Shown: positions 43,456-51,987 of the stretch, piece after piece | Layout: the number at the start of each line of letters is the position of its first letter | Numbering within the stretch: the first letter of the stretch is position 1 | Assembly (NCBI GenBank): GCA_025359245.1 | Contig: JANYGW010000173.1 | Coordinates: 57,982-121,981 of the forward strand | Source of the DNA: Massilia sp. | Lineage (GTDB): Bacteria > Pseudomonadota > Gammaproteobacteria > Burkholderiales > Burkholderiaceae_D | Direction of reading: 5' to 3' | DNA: 64,000 nt | Position numbers and translations under genes: made by a program | Notes under the pieces: model-generated | Told to the model about the DNA's origin: nothing | The model's input: the letters and a program-made list of their open reading frames with translations, nothing else | Database searches by the model: none

Positions 43456-44034
43456 TTACACCAGTTGCAGCCAGCCCAGCAGCGCACCTGCGCCCAGCAG
43501 CCACAGCATGTGCCAGCGCGTACGCCATGCAAGCAGGGCGCTGGCCGCGGTCAGCAGCCACAGCGGCCAGCTGGCCAGCGTGCCGCCGGCGCTGCCCAGG
43601 ATCCAGCTGGTGGCCAGCATCAAGGCGATCACGACCGGGGCCATCCCCAGTTTGAACGCGCGCACCCAGCGTAGTTCGCGGTTGCGCTGGCCCCATTGCG
43701 CTGCCGCATAGGTCAGCACCGACGATGGCAACAGGATGGCCAGCATGGTGACGGCCACGCCGAGCAGGCCGGCGGCCATGCTGCCGGTGTTCATGCCCAC
43801 ATGCCAGCCCATCAGTGCCACGAACAGCACGTTCGGTCCCGGCGCGGCCTGGGCCAGCGCGATCGATTCGTTGAACTGGGCCTGGCTGAGCCAGTGGTGC
43901 TGTTCGACCAGGAAGCGCTGCATGTCGGGCGAGGTCGAAATGGTGCCGCCGACCGACAGCAGCGACAGCAACAGGTATTGGCCGAACAGACTGAGCCAGT
44001 CGCTCCAGCCGAGCACCAGGTCAGGCGCGCTCAT
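43456..44034 (-). CDS. Chromate transporter, short-chain CHR subunit (C-terminal-type half)
   Basis: Membrane protein of 192 residues carrying one CHR domain: LFGQYLLLSLLSVGGTISTSPDMQ, SQAQFNESIALAQAAPGPNVLFVALMGW and five or six helices. Short-chain CHR proteins work as pairs with opposite membrane topology, equivalent to the halves of full-length ChrA, and export chromate with proton exchange. The start overlaps the stop of its partner by 4 bases. Confidence 0.9.
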   Translation of the reverse strand: MSAPDLVLGWSDWLSLFGQYLLLSLLSVGGTISTSPDMQRFLVEQHHWLSQAQFNESIALAQAAPGPNVLFVALMGWHVGMNTGSMAAGLLGVAVTMLAILLPSSVLTYAAAQWGQRNRELRWVRAFKLGMAPVVIALMLATSWILGSAGGTLASWPLWLLTAASALLAWRTRWHMLWLLGAGALLGWLQLV

Positions 44035-44603
44035 GGCTTGAGCCGGTAATAGCTGAGCACACAGCCGAGTCCGCCGATACTGGGCAGCACGTACAGCAGC
44101 GGCACGCGCAGCCAGGCCACCAGCACGAAGCCGGCCGCGCCGAGCGCGATGCAGCAGGCCAGCGGCAGCGGGTGGCGCACCAGCGCCGCCGACAGCCTCA
44201 GCGCAGCGGCGCCGAACAGGCCGGCCGACACCGCCGCCATGCCGCGCAAGGCGCCGGCCACGCCCGGATGGCTGCCCATGCGCGCGTGCAACAGGGCCAG
44301 CAGCAGCACCACCACCAGCGGCAGCGCCAGCATGCCGGCCAGCGCCGTCAGCGCGCCGCGCAGGCCGAAATAGCGTCCGCCGATGATCAGCGCCAGGTTG
44401 ACCACGTTGGGGCCGGGCATGACTTGCGCGACGGCCCAGTCTTCGAGGAAGTCGTCGTGCGTCAGCCAGCGCTTGCGCTCGACCAGTTCGCGCTGGACGA
44501 CGGCGGCGACGCCGCCGAAACCTTGCAATGCCAGCCAGGTGAAGGAAAGAAACAGGTCGCGCAAGGACGCGGGGCGGGCGGGGGCGGACGGGGGCATGGA
44601 CAT
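44031..44603 (-). CDS. Chromate transporter, short-chain CHR subunit (N-terminal-type half)
   Basis: Membrane protein of 190 residues with the other CHR domain: LFLSFTWLALQGFGGVAAVVQRELVERKRW, then FLEDWAVAQVMPGPNVVNLALIIG, followed by helical pairs. PGPN is the conserved transport motif, also present in the partner. First gene of the pair. No chrB-type regulator is adjacent, so expression may be constitutive and the true substrate could be another oxyanion. Confidence 0.9.
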   Translation of the reverse strand: MSMPPSAPARPASLRDLFLSFTWLALQGFGGVAAVVQRELVERKRWLTHDDFLEDWAVAQVMPGPNVVNLALIIGGRYFGLRGALTALAGMLALPLVVVLLLALLHARMGSHPGVAGALRGMAAVSAGLFGAAALRLSAALVRHPLPLACCIALGAAGFVLVAWLRVPLLYVLPSIGGLGCVLSYYRLKP

Positions 44604-44729
44604 CGCCCATTATCGCGCCGCGCTGCCAGGCTGTCCATGCGGCGCTCCGGTCCGCATTGGGCTGCGGTAGCGTCCAGTTCCTTCCAGCAAGGAAGCACAT
44701 TTAAAAGCCCGGAAGATGGAAGCCTGACA

Positions 44730-44758
44730 TTGACTTTAATATTTATTGTTGAATACTC
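44730..44758 (+). promoter_or_regulatory. Possible sigma-70 promoter of the 74-residue protein gene
   Basis: TTGACT, a 17-base A+T-rich spacer and ATACTC, about 60 bases before ATG 44818. The -35 is good and the -10 only fair; the local A+T richness supports a promoter. Confidence 0.35.
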
Positions 44759-44817
44759 CCTATGCATAAATCGGGTTCCCTGTCAGCCAGTTTCACCGAC
44801 CAGTAAGGATGCGCGCA

Positions 44818-45042
44818 ATGATTGATTATCAACACCCTGGCAGCACTGACGCGGTCGCCGTAGCCGATTACCAGCGGCAGGACATGCGGCGGCGCGACAT
44901 TGTGAATCATGGCATCTCGGTCCAGGAAAGCAGCAACACCATGTCGGCCATCGAATACCTGAAATCCCACGATATCGACGCGGCCGTCATCGAACGCGTG
45001 CTGCTGGAGCCGAACCGGCGCCGTCATCTTTCCCACCATTAA
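44818..45042 (+). CDS. Small protein of unknown function
   Basis: Protein of 74 residues without signal peptide or membrane segment. The C-terminal half (MSAIEYLKSHDIDAAVIERVLLEPNRRR) is predicted helical and reads like a small HTH-free regulator or adaptor; similar tails are familiar from small unnamed Oxalobacteraceae proteins, but I cannot name a family. AAGGA lies 8 bases before ATG 44818; an ATG at 44809 overlaps that site and is less likely. It stands alone before a long intergenic region. Confidence 0.6.
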   Translation: MIDYQHPGSTDAVAVADYQRQDMRRRDIVNHGISVQESSNTMSAIEYLKSHDIDAAVIERVLLEPNRRRHLSHH

Positions 45043-45551
45043 GTCCCGGTCCGGACCGTCCGGACCAGCGCGCACGCTGGCAAGCCAGCCGCCGGTTGCG
45101 GCGGCCACTGGTCGTCGTGCGCCCAGGCGCAATTCGATATAAAAATTACATCGAAAACCGGGGTGCTGGGAGCCATTCCAGCGCCCGGTTATGCACAAAA
45201 AGCCGTTGTAGGAAATCTCCTAAGATTTATTTTAGCTTCGCACATTGACTTTCCAAGTCATTGATTCTAAACGACTAAATTTATGCCTTCGGAATGGGCA
45301 TTTTGTTGAAACCCGCATCGTTGCAGGCTTCCCCGCTGTCAAGGGGGGCTTATCCACAAAGTTATCCACAGCGATTGTGGATATCTGAAAAAGCCCTTAC
45401 AAAACGGTGACTTAGCATAGAAAAAGTATTCGAGATGCAAGGTTTTGGTCACGCATGGTCCCCTCGCGCGGGCTTTTTTTTGCCTTTGAAAAGGGATTTT
45501 TCTTGCGCTTCACTACTGGATAAATGTACAGTTGTAGCCTTTCCCGCTTGA
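45043..45551. other. Long intergenic region before the helicase gene
   Basis: No gene is seen. The first part has GC palindromes built from GGTCCGGACC near 45050-45068. The centre (45255-45420) is a repeat with DnaA-box-like sites shared with 48686-48847. The final part has a T8 run after a GC-rich stretch near 45470-45481 that may end a short transcript. The helicase promoter must lie close to its start but no clear -35/-10 pair stands out. Confidence 0.5.
45255..45414. repeat. Intergenic repeat with three DnaA-box-like sites, copy A
   Basis: Collinear with copy B at 48686-48846. Shared blocks: AAGTCATTGAT; GCCTTCGGAATG, one variable base, GCATTTTGTTGAAACCCGC; GTCAAG; two direct TTATCCACA boxes (45350-45358 and 45362-45370); one inverted box TGTGGATAT (45376-45384); and ACTTAGC. 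TTATCCACA is the perfect DnaA box. The copy lies about 165 bases before the helicase gene. Confidence 0.75.
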
Positions 45552-47651
45552 ATGCCTTTCATGTCCGCCGTTTCCGCCCCCGCCGTCCTCGACGATCCCT
45601 TCGCCAGCCTGAACGCGCAGCAGCGCGACGCTGTCGAGCACGATATCGGCGTGGCGGCGGCCGACCTGCGCCCGCTGCTGGTGATCGCCGGGGCCGGCTC
45701 GGGCAAGACCAGCACGCTGGCGCACCGGGTCGCGCGCCTGATCCTCAGCGGGGCCGATCCGCAGCGCATCTTGCTGCTGACCTTTTCGCGCCGCGCCGCC
45801 AATGAAATGACGCGCCGCGCCGGCGCCGTGCTGCAGCGCGTGTTCGCCGTGCGCGGCAGCGAAGCGCCCACCAGGCTGCCGTGGGTCGGCACTTTCCACA
45901 GCATCGCCGCGCGCCTGCTGCGCGACTATGCCGACCGCATCGGCCTCGATGAAGCCTTCACCATCCACGACCGCGGCGACTCGGAAGACCTGATGGGCAT
46001 GGTGCGCCACGAGATCGGCCTGACCCAGACCGAGAAGCGCTTTCCGCTGAAGGGGACTTGTTTGTCGATTTATTCGCGCGTCGTCAACAGCCGCGAACCG
46101 CTCGCGCTGGTACTGCAAGGCACGTTTCCGTGGTGCAGCGAATGGGAGGCCGAGCTGAACACCCTGTTCGGCGCCTATGTCGACGCCAAGCAGGAGCAGA
46201 ACGTGCTCGATTACGACGACCTGCTGCTGTTCTGGTCCGAGATGGCGACCGATCCCGAACTCGGCCCTGAGCTGGGCGGCTTGTTCGACCATGTGCTGGT
46301 CGACGAATACCAGGATACCAACCGGCTGCAGGCGGCGATCCTGATCGGCATGAAGCCGGGCGGGCAGGGCGTGATGGTGGTCGGCGACGATGCCCAGTCG
46401 ATTTATTCGTTTCGCGGCGCCACGGTGCGCAACATCCTCGACTTTCCCAAGCAGTTTTCGCGGCCGGCGCGCCTCGTCACGCTCGAGCGCAACTACCGCT
46501 CGACGCAGCCGATCCTGGATGCGTCGAACGCGCTGATCGGCGCCGCGCTCGAGCGCCACGCCAAGACGCTGTGGACCGACAAGGTCTCGACCGTGCTGCC
46601 GCAGCTGGTGCTGATCCCGGACGAGGCCGAGCAGGCGCGCTGGGTCTGCAACCGCATCCTCGAACAGCGCGAAGCCGGCATGGCGCTGACGGCGCAGGCG
46701 GTGCTGTTTCGCGCGGCCAGCCACAGTGCCGCGCTGGAACTGGAGCTGATGCGGCGCAACGTGCCCTTCGTCAAGTTCGGCGGCCTCAAGTTTCTCGAAG
46801 CAGCGCATATCAAGGATGTGCTGGCGGTGCTGCGTTTCGCCCAGAACCCGAGCGGGCGGATGGCCGGGTTCCGGGTCGCGCAACTGATACCCGGGATCGG
46901 CGCGGCCACCGCCACGCGCTTGCTCGATGCGGTCGGGGTCGCCGCCGAGCCGCTGCAGGCGGTCGAACAGTTCGCCGTGCCGCCCAGGAGCGGCGGCGAC
47001 TGGCAGCAGTTCGTGGCGCTGTACAAGGCGCTCAAGGCGCCCGGCTTGCGCTGGCCCGCCGATATCGAGCTGGTCAAGCAGTGGTATCTGCCGCAGCTCG
47101 AGCGCATGCATGACGACGCCAGCGTGCGCGCGGCCGATGTCGAACAGCTGGCGCGGCTGGCGTCCGGCTACGGCTCGCGCGCAACCTTCCTCGCCGAAAT
47201 CACGCTCGATCCGCCCGAAGCGACCAGCGACCGCGCCGGACCGCCGCACCTGGACGAAGATTATGTGATCCTGTCGACCATCCATTCATCCAAGGGACAG
47301 GAATGGAAGTCGGTGCATGTGCTCAATGTGGTGGACGGCTGCATCCCGTCGGACATGAGCACCGGCAATTCTGACGATATCGAGGAAGAGCGGCGCTTGC
47401 TGTATGTGGCAATGACGCGCGCCAAGGAGCACTTGCACCTGGTGGTGCCGAACCGCTTTTTCATCAAGCAGCAGGCCCAGCTGGGCGACCGCCACGTGTA
47501 TGCGGCGCGCTCGCGTTTCATCAGCCCGGCCATGCTCAAGCACTATGAAGAATGCGTCTGGACCACGGCCGATACCGCGCAGAGCAAAAAGCCGATGCCC
47601 GACAGCGTACGCATGCTGGTGCGCGAGCGCGCCCGCAACGCCTGGAAGTGA
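45552..47651 (+). CDS. UvrD/Rep-type ATP-dependent DNA helicase
   Basis: Superfamily 1A helicase of 699 residues. Motifs in order: LNAQQRDAV (Q motif), GAGSGKT (Walker A, near residue 50), LTFSRRAANEM (Ia), VLVDEYQDTNRLQ (II), VVGDDAQSIYSFRGA (III), LERNYRS (IV), STIHSSKGQEWKSVHV (V) and VAMTRAKEHLHL (VI). It unwinds DNA 3' to 5' in repair or replication restart. Rep and UvrD are usually 650-720 residues, so it is full length; which of the two it replaces cannot be decided. It is flanked by the two DnaA-box repeats. Confidence 0.93.
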   Translation: MPFMSAVSAPAVLDDPFASLNAQQRDAVEHDIGVAAADLRPLLVIAGAGSGKTSTLAHRVARLILSGADPQRILLLTFSRRAANEMTRRAGAVLQRVFAVRGSEAPTRLPWVGTFHSIAARLLRDYADRIGLDEAFTIHDRGDSEDLMGMVRHEIGLTQTEKRFPLKGTCLSIYSRVVNSREPLALVLQGTFPWCSEWEAELNTLFGAYVDAKQEQNVLDYDDLLLFWSEMATDPELGPELGGLFDHVLVDEYQDTNRLQAAILIGMKPGGQGVMVVGDDAQSIYSFRGATVRNILDFPKQFSRPARLVTLERNYRSTQPILDASNALIGAALERHAKTLWTDKVSTVLPQLVLIPDEAEQARWVCNRILEQREAGMALTAQAVLFRAASHSAALELELMRRNVPFVKFGGLKFLEAAHIKDVLAVLRFAQNPSGRMAGFRVAQLIPGIGAATATRLLDAVGVAAEPLQAVEQFAVPPRSGGDWQQFVALYKALKAPGLRWPADIELVKQWYLPQLERMHDDASVRAADVEQLARLASGYGSRATFLAEITLDPPEATSDRAGPPHLDEDYVILSTIHSSKGQEWKSVHVLNVVDGCIPSDMSTGNSDDIEEERRLLYVAMTRAKEHLHLVVPNRFFIKQQAQLGDRHVYAARSRFISPAMLKHYEECVWTTADTAQSKKPMPDSVRMLVRERARNAWK

Positions 47652-47668
47652 AGCTGCCGGGCCGGCCG

Positions 47669-48565
47669 TCAGGTCGGGTCGAGGATGCTCGCGACCGCCA
47701 CGTACTGGAAGGGAACGCCCTGCGGGTTCTTGAACGCGAGCACGGCGCAGCGCAGGTGCAGCGGCGCGCCCTGCGCGGAACTGGCGTGGATGTCGCCGGC
47801 CCAGCCGCCGTCCTGCGCCAGCGCCGCCACGATGGTGCTGGCGAGCGGCTCCGGAAATGTGCCCGGATACAGCGCATGCAGATCGCTGCCGAGCAGCTCG
47901 TCGCGGCCGATGCCGGCCAGCTTGCAGACGGTCTCGTTGGCGTCCAGGATGCGTCCGCGCTGATCGATGGTGAGCGTCAGCGCGTGCTGGTTGAGCACGG
48001 CCTGCAGTTGTTCGGCACTGGCCAGTTTGGCGCTCAGGGCGGCGCGCTCGGCGGCGGCCGCCTCGAGCGTTGCGTAGGCGCGCAGCGACGAGATCACCGT
48101 GGTAAACAGCTTGCGCGTGGTCAGGTCGGCCTTGCACCAGAAATCATTGATATCGTAGTCGACGATGATGCTGTGCTCGAGCGCTTGGCCGGGCTGGCCG
48201 GTGCGCAGCACGATGCGCACCAGATCGTTGTGCAATTGTTCGCGCACCTGGCGCGCCAGCATCAGGCCCGCGTCCGCCGTTTCCATGATCACGTCGAGCA
48301 GGATCAGTGCGATATCGGGCGTGTTGCGCAGGATCGTCATCGCTTCGGCGGCGCTGTAGGCATGCAAAAAGCTCAGGCGCCGGCCCTGGAAGTGGGTATT
48401 GCTCAGGGCGAATTTGGTGACGACGTGGACGTCGACGTCATCATCGACGATCAGGATGCGCCATGGCACCAGCTCCGCTGCGCCCGCGGCATTCGGTTCG
48501 TCGGGATCATCGTCGCGGAGGATCAGGTGGCCGTTATCGGCGTCATCCAGGGTGTTTGGTGGCAT
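47669..48565 (-). CDS. Response regulator with PAS domain
   Basis: Protein of 298 residues. The receiver domain (about residues 37-165) has WRILIVDDDVDVH, the phospho-acceptor Asp in LILLDVIMET and KADLTTRKLF at the switch end, with the extended form known from DUF3369-type regulators. After a short coiled coil comes a PAS domain (about 185-290). There is no DNA-binding, HD-GYP or GGDEF output, so it must act through protein contact. The start at ATG 48565 is preferred to a TTG at 48601. It converges on the helicase gene. Confidence 0.85.
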   Translation of the reverse strand: MPPNTLDDADNGHLILRDDDPDEPNAAGAAELVPWRILIVDDDVDVHVVTKFALSNTHFQGRRLSFLHAYSAAEAMTILRNTPDIALILLDVIMETADAGLMLARQVREQLHNDLVRIVLRTGQPGQALEHSIIVDYDINDFWCKADLTTRKLFTTVISSLRAYATLEAAAAERAALSAKLASAEQLQAVLNQHALTLTIDQRGRILDANETVCKLAGIGRDELLGSDLHALYPGTFPEPLASTIVAALAQDGGWAGDIHASSAQGAPLHLRCAVLAFKNPQGVPFQYVAVASILDPT

Positions 48566-49082
48566 GGGTTCCACACTAAGATAGCGCGCGGGCTTTGTCA
48601 AAGTAAAATGTGACTTATCCCCTGTTTTCGATTCTTGTAGGAATTTACCTGCATGGTGTCAGCGGATGCCTTGGGGGCCTATTTTAAGTCATTGATATCA
48701 TTGGATAAAACTTTTGCCTTCGGAATGTGCATTTTGTTGAAACCCGCTCCAATACTGGGCTTCTTGCGTGTCAAGTGGGACTTATCCACAATGTTATCCA
48801 CAGGAATTGTGGATATCGGAAAAAAGGTCTAAAAATCCGGTACTTAGCGCCGCGGCGGTTTTTGCCGGCCGTCCAAAGCTTGTTGCAATTATATTTACTT
48901 AAAAGCAATTAAGGTAGCCATGCACTGCGCGTCCGCAGCGCCGCCATCGTGCGCGCCGACGCGCCGGGCACGGCAAGGCCGTATTTGATGCAAATCAACG
49001 TTTCTATCACTTTAACTCCGTAGACTCGGTTTCTTCGCTGACCGCTTGCGCAGCACCGTGCACGTTTCCTTGAGGCTGGTTC
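48566..49082. other. Long intergenic region between response regulator and cbpA
   Basis: No gene is seen in these 517 bases. The region must hold divergent promoters for the response regulator and cbpA. It contains copy B of the DnaA-box repeat (48686-48847), followed by a GC-rich palindromic stretch near 48849-48870 and an A+T-rich stretch at 48888-48910. Confidence 0.5.
48686..48847. repeat. Intergenic repeat with three DnaA-box-like sites, copy B
   Basis: Second copy of the element at 45255. The GCCTTCGGAATG block is at 48716, TTATCCACA boxes are at 48782-48790 and 48794-48802, and the inverted TGTGGATAT is at 48808-48816. Distances between blocks match copy A to within one or two bases, while the bases between blocks have diverged, so the blocks appear to be under selection. 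Confidence 0.75.
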
Positions 49083-50012
49083 ATGAAATATAGAGATTAC
49101 TACGCGGCCATGGGGCTCGAGCGCAATGCGAGCGCCGCCGACATCAAGAAGGCTTACCGCAAGCTGGCCCACCAATTCCACCCGGATGTGTCGAAAGATC
49201 CCTTGGCCAAGGAAAAATTCCAGGAGGTCGGCGAAGCCTATGCCGTCCTGAAAGACCCGGAAAAGCGCACCGCCTACGATGAGCTGGGCAAGCCTGCTGC
49301 CGGCGAGCGCGTGCGGCCGCCACCCGAGTGGCAGCGAAACTTTCATACCGACGAAGCCGGTTTCGACGATGTCGACCTGGCCGACCTGTTCGCCGCGTTC
49401 TCGCGCGGCCAGCACGGCGGCGCGGGACGGCGCAGCGCGCCGGCGCGCGGACAGGATTTTGAAACCAGCGCCCCGATCACGCTCGAACAAAGCTATGGCG
49501 GCGGCGAAATCGACGTGCGCGCCGAGCTGCCCGAGATCGACCAGAACGGCTTGCCGCACCGGGTCAGCCGTACTTTCCGGATCACCGTTCCGGCCGGCGC
49601 GGTCAACGGCCAGCGCCTGCGCCTGGGCGGCAAGGGCGGTCCTGGCGTCAACGGCGGCCCGGCCGGCGACCTGTATGTGGTGCTGCAATTGCAAGCCCAT
49701 CCGCTGTACCGCGTCAGCGGCGCCGACCTGTACATGGATCTGCAGCTGGCGCCGTGGGAAGCGGTGCTGGGCGCCGTGGTGCGGGTGCCGACGCTGGCCG
49801 GCCCGGTGGAGCTGACCATCAAGCCGGGCACCACGGCGCGCCAGCAATTGCGCCTGGGCGGGCGCGGCATGCGCAATGCCGACGGCAGCAGCGGCGCCCT
49901 GATCGCGCAAGTGGTGATCAGCGTGCCGGCCAGCGTCAGCGACGCCGAACGCGCCCTTTATCAACAGTTGGCGGCGGCGTCGGGATTCAATCCGCGCGCC
50001 GGACGTGCATAG
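49083..50012 (+). CDS. cbpA: Curved-DNA-binding J-domain co-chaperone
   Basis: Protein of 309 residues. J domain at residues 4-70 ([20 protein letters not shown], with the HPD tripeptide H33-P34-D35 in QFHPDVS), a linker, then two C-terminal DnaJ substrate-binding domains ([32 protein letters not shown]). No zinc-finger region, so it is CbpA rather than DnaJ. It works with DnaK and also binds curved DNA in stationary phase. The cbpM gene follows after 10 bases. Confidence 0.94.
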   Translation: MKYRDYYAAMGLERNASAADIKKAYRKLAHQFHPDVSKDPLAKEKFQEVGEAYAVLKDPEKRTAYDELGKPAAGERVRPPPEWQRNFHTDEAGFDDVDLADLFAAFSRGQHGGAGRRSAPARGQDFETSAPITLEQSYGGGEIDVRAELPEIDQNGLPHRVSRTFRITVPAGAVNGQRLRLGGKGGPGVNGGPAGDLYVVLQLQAHPLYRVSGADLYMDLQLAPWEAVLGAVVRVPTLAGPVELTIKPGTTARQQLRLGGRGMRNADGSSGALIAQVVISVPASVSDAERALYQQLAAASGFNPRAGRA

Positions 50013-50022
50013 GAGAATGACG

Positions 50023-50340
50023 ATGTCGTTGGAAATTACCCATGCGGTCACGCTCGGCGTGGCCGAGGTGTGCCAGGTCGAGCATCTGATGGAAGTGTCG
50101 GGCCTGTCGCTCGAAGACATCGATGACCTGATCGAAAACGGATTGATCGAACCGTGCAGCGCGCCGGCCGCGCCGCGCGCCTTTCATTTGGTCCACGTGG
50201 TCACGGTGCAGCGCGCGCGCCGCCTGCGCGACGATTTTCAGCTCGACCGCAATGGCATGACGCTGGCGATGGCGCTGGTCAAGCGCATCGACGAGCTCGA
50301 GCACGCGCTCGCTGCCGCGCGCGCCGCCGCCCATCACTAG
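50023..50340 (+). CDS. cbpM: CbpA modulator
   Basis: Protein of 105 residues of the CbpM/MerR-HTH_2 type: VCQVEHLMEVSGLSLEDIDDLIENGLIEP, then VVTVQRARRLRDDFQLDRNGMTLAMALVKRIDELE. CbpM binds the J domain of CbpA and inhibits its co-chaperone and DNA-binding activities. AGGAG is 7 bases before ATG 50023; an ATG at 50017 lies too close to it. It ends in a 4-base overlap with the convergent HD gene. Confidence 0.92.
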   Translation: MSLEITHAVTLGVAEVCQVEHLMEVSGLSLEDIDDLIENGLIEPCSAPAAPRAFHLVHVVTVQRARRLRDDFQLDRNGMTLAMALVKRIDELEHALAAARAAAHH

Positions 50341-50888
50341 CGATGCGCGGCCAGCGCGTCGAGTTCGGCGAACCTGGCCAGGAAGGCTTGCTTGGCTTGC
50401 CCCGGACTCATCGCGCTGATCGGCTCGGGCAGGGCGCGGATGTCGTCCAGGTAGGCCCAGCGCTCGGCCGAATGCGGCATCAGGTCGCGCTTTTCAGTCG
50501 CCAGCGCGATCAGGTCGGCGCGCTTGATGGGCGCGTAATCGGAAAAATCGATCGCGAAGGCGGCGGCGATCAGCGCGCTGACCTGGTCTTCGAGGGCGGC
50601 GAAGGCGGGCAGCAGCACCTTGAGCGGCTTGACCATGTCGCCCAGGTAAGCTTCGGCCGCGTCGTGCAGCAAGGCGGCCAGCTGCAACGGCGGCGGCACC
50701 AGCGAGGCGACGATCAGGCTGTGCTGGGCCACCGAATAGAACTCGCGGGTCTGCCCGTTGAAGCGGCACTGGTAGGCCAGGCCATGGGCGATATCCTCGA
50801 TCGCGACGTGGTCGATGCGCGGCTCGAGCGGATAAAAACGGTTGCCGGAGAACGTGGAAACGTAGGGCGTGGTGATCGCATGGTCCAT
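50337..50888 (-). CDS. HD-domain phosphohydrolase, YfbR-like
   Basis: Protein of 183 residues with the metal-binding HD pattern: His in YSVAQHSLIVA (H56), the HD pair in AALLHDAAEAYLGD (H75, D76) and a later Asp near AIKRAD-like IKRADLIALATEK. The arrangement is close to the 5'-deoxynucleotidase YfbR and related HD hydrolases acting on nucleotides, but the substrate is unproven. It starts divergently from the rhodanese gene. Confidence 0.85.
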   Translation of the reverse strand: MDHAITTPYVSTFSGNRFYPLEPRIDHVAIEDIAHGLAYQCRFNGQTREFYSVAQHSLIVASLVPPPLQLAALLHDAAEAYLGDMVKPLKVLLPAFAALEDQVSALIAAAFAIDFSDYAPIKRADLIALATEKRDLMPHSAERWAYLDDIRALPEPISAMSPGQAKQAFLARFAELDALAAHR

Positions 50889-50930
50889 GATGAATGCCGA
50901 TTGCTGTATATCCGTACAGTATATGCCAAA

Positions 50931-50960
50931 TTGGCGGCCATGGCCGGGCGAACGTATAAA
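50931..50960 (+). promoter_or_regulatory. Sigma-70 promoter of the sulfurtransferase gene
   Basis: TTGGCG, an 18-base spacer and TATAAA (50955-50960), with an extended A+T stretch TATAAAAT. Transcription would begin near 50967, downstream of the in-frame ATG at 50940, which supports the GTG at 50991 as the start codon. Confidence 0.5.
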
Positions 50961-50990
50961 ATAGCGGGTTTTCTCACTTCTGCATTCCGC

Positions 50991-51905
50991 GTGAACACTT
51001 CGTCCCTCCTGCCAGCCAGCTACCGTACCGACCTCGCGCGCGCGCGCCAGCTGGTGCCGCCGCATGCGCTGGCGGCGGCGATCGACCGCGACGGTGCGCG
51101 CCTGTTCGAAGTCGGCTGCGGCCAGCAGGCGCTGTTCGAACGCCTGCACATTCCCGGCGCTGCCTACCTCGACCTCGGCGGCCTCGAAGCGCCGCCGCTG
51201 TATAACAAGGTCGCCGACCATGCCTTGCTGGACACCTTGCTGGCGCACGGCATCCGCCACGACAGCACTGTCATCCTGTACGGCCGCAGCCAGCTGGCCG
51301 CGGCGCGCGCCGCGCACCTGATGCTGTTTGCCGGCGTGCGCGATGTGCGCCTGCTCGATGGCGGCTTCGCTGCCTGGTGCGGCGCCGCGCTGCCTTGCGC
51401 CAGCGGTCCGGCGCCCGTTCCCATGCCTGCCTGCGACTTCGGCGTGCCGTTCCCCGCCCGGCCCGAGTTCCTGCTCGACCTGGGCCAGGCCGCGCTCCTG
51501 GCCGGGCGCGCCGACGCGGCGCTGGCAAGCATCCGCACCTGGAGCGAATTTTCCGGCGCCACGTCCGGCTACAGCTACATCGCTGCGCGCGGCGACATCG
51601 CCGGCGCGCGCTGGGGCCGGGCCGGGCGCGAGGGCGACGTCAACAGCATGAGCGAATACCAGCTGGCCGACGGGCGCATGCGGCCGGCCGCCGACATCGC
51701 CGCCATGTGGCGCGCCAACGGCATCCACGCCGGCCTGCACGTGGGCTTCTATTGCGGCACCGGTTGGCGCGCGTCGCTGGCCTTCTTCTATGCCTGGCTG
51801 ATGGGCTGGGAACGCATCGGCGTGTTCGATGGCGGCTGGTATGAATGGAGCATGGACCCGGCCAATCCGCTCGTGTGCCGGATCGACGAGGCGATTTTGG
51901 CCTGA
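50991..51905 (+). CDS. Tandem-rhodanese sulfurtransferase, 3-mercaptopyruvate type
   Basis: Protein of about 304 residues with two rhodanese domains. The first (inactive) holds LFEVGCGQQALFERLHIPGAAYLDL and VILYGRSQLAAARAAHLM. The second carries the persulfide Cys in FYCGTGWRAS; the CGxG loop resembles mercaptopyruvate sulfurtransferases more than thiosulfate enzymes (CRKG). The interdomain motif GARWGRAGREGDVNSMSEY also fits. It would move sulfur from mercaptopyruvate or thiosulfate to acceptors. The start is GTG 50991 by promoter position; no clear ribosome site is seen. Confidence 0.8.
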   Translation: MNTSSLLPASYRTDLARARQLVPPHALAAAIDRDGARLFEVGCGQQALFERLHIPGAAYLDLGGLEAPPLYNKVADHALLDTLLAHGIRHDSTVILYGRSQLAAARAAHLMLFAGVRDVRLLDGGFAAWCGAALPCASGPAPVPMPACDFGVPFPARPEFLLDLGQAALLAGRADAALASIRTWSEFSGATSGYSYIAARGDIAGARWGRAGREGDVNSMSEYQLADGRMRPAADIAAMWRANGIHAGLHVGFYCGTGWRASLAFFYAWLMGWERIGVFDGGWYEWSMDPANPLVCRIDEAILA

Positions 51906-51987
51906 TTGCCGCCGCCGGTTTGCGGTAGCGCCAGCGCGCCATCGAAAAACTTGAACTCGAGCGCGCTTTTAGGACACAATCGCCAGC

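Noticed and set aside
45470..45500. Rho-independent terminator before the helicase gene
   Set aside because: A T8 run follows a GC-rich stretch, but the possible stem is only 3-4 pairs long.
45255..48847. Chromosomal replication origin
   Set aside because: DnaA boxes are present in both repeats, but no dnaA, dnaN, rpmH or gidA gene is near, there are only three boxes per copy, and no clear A+T-rich unwinding region with repeated short motifs is seen.
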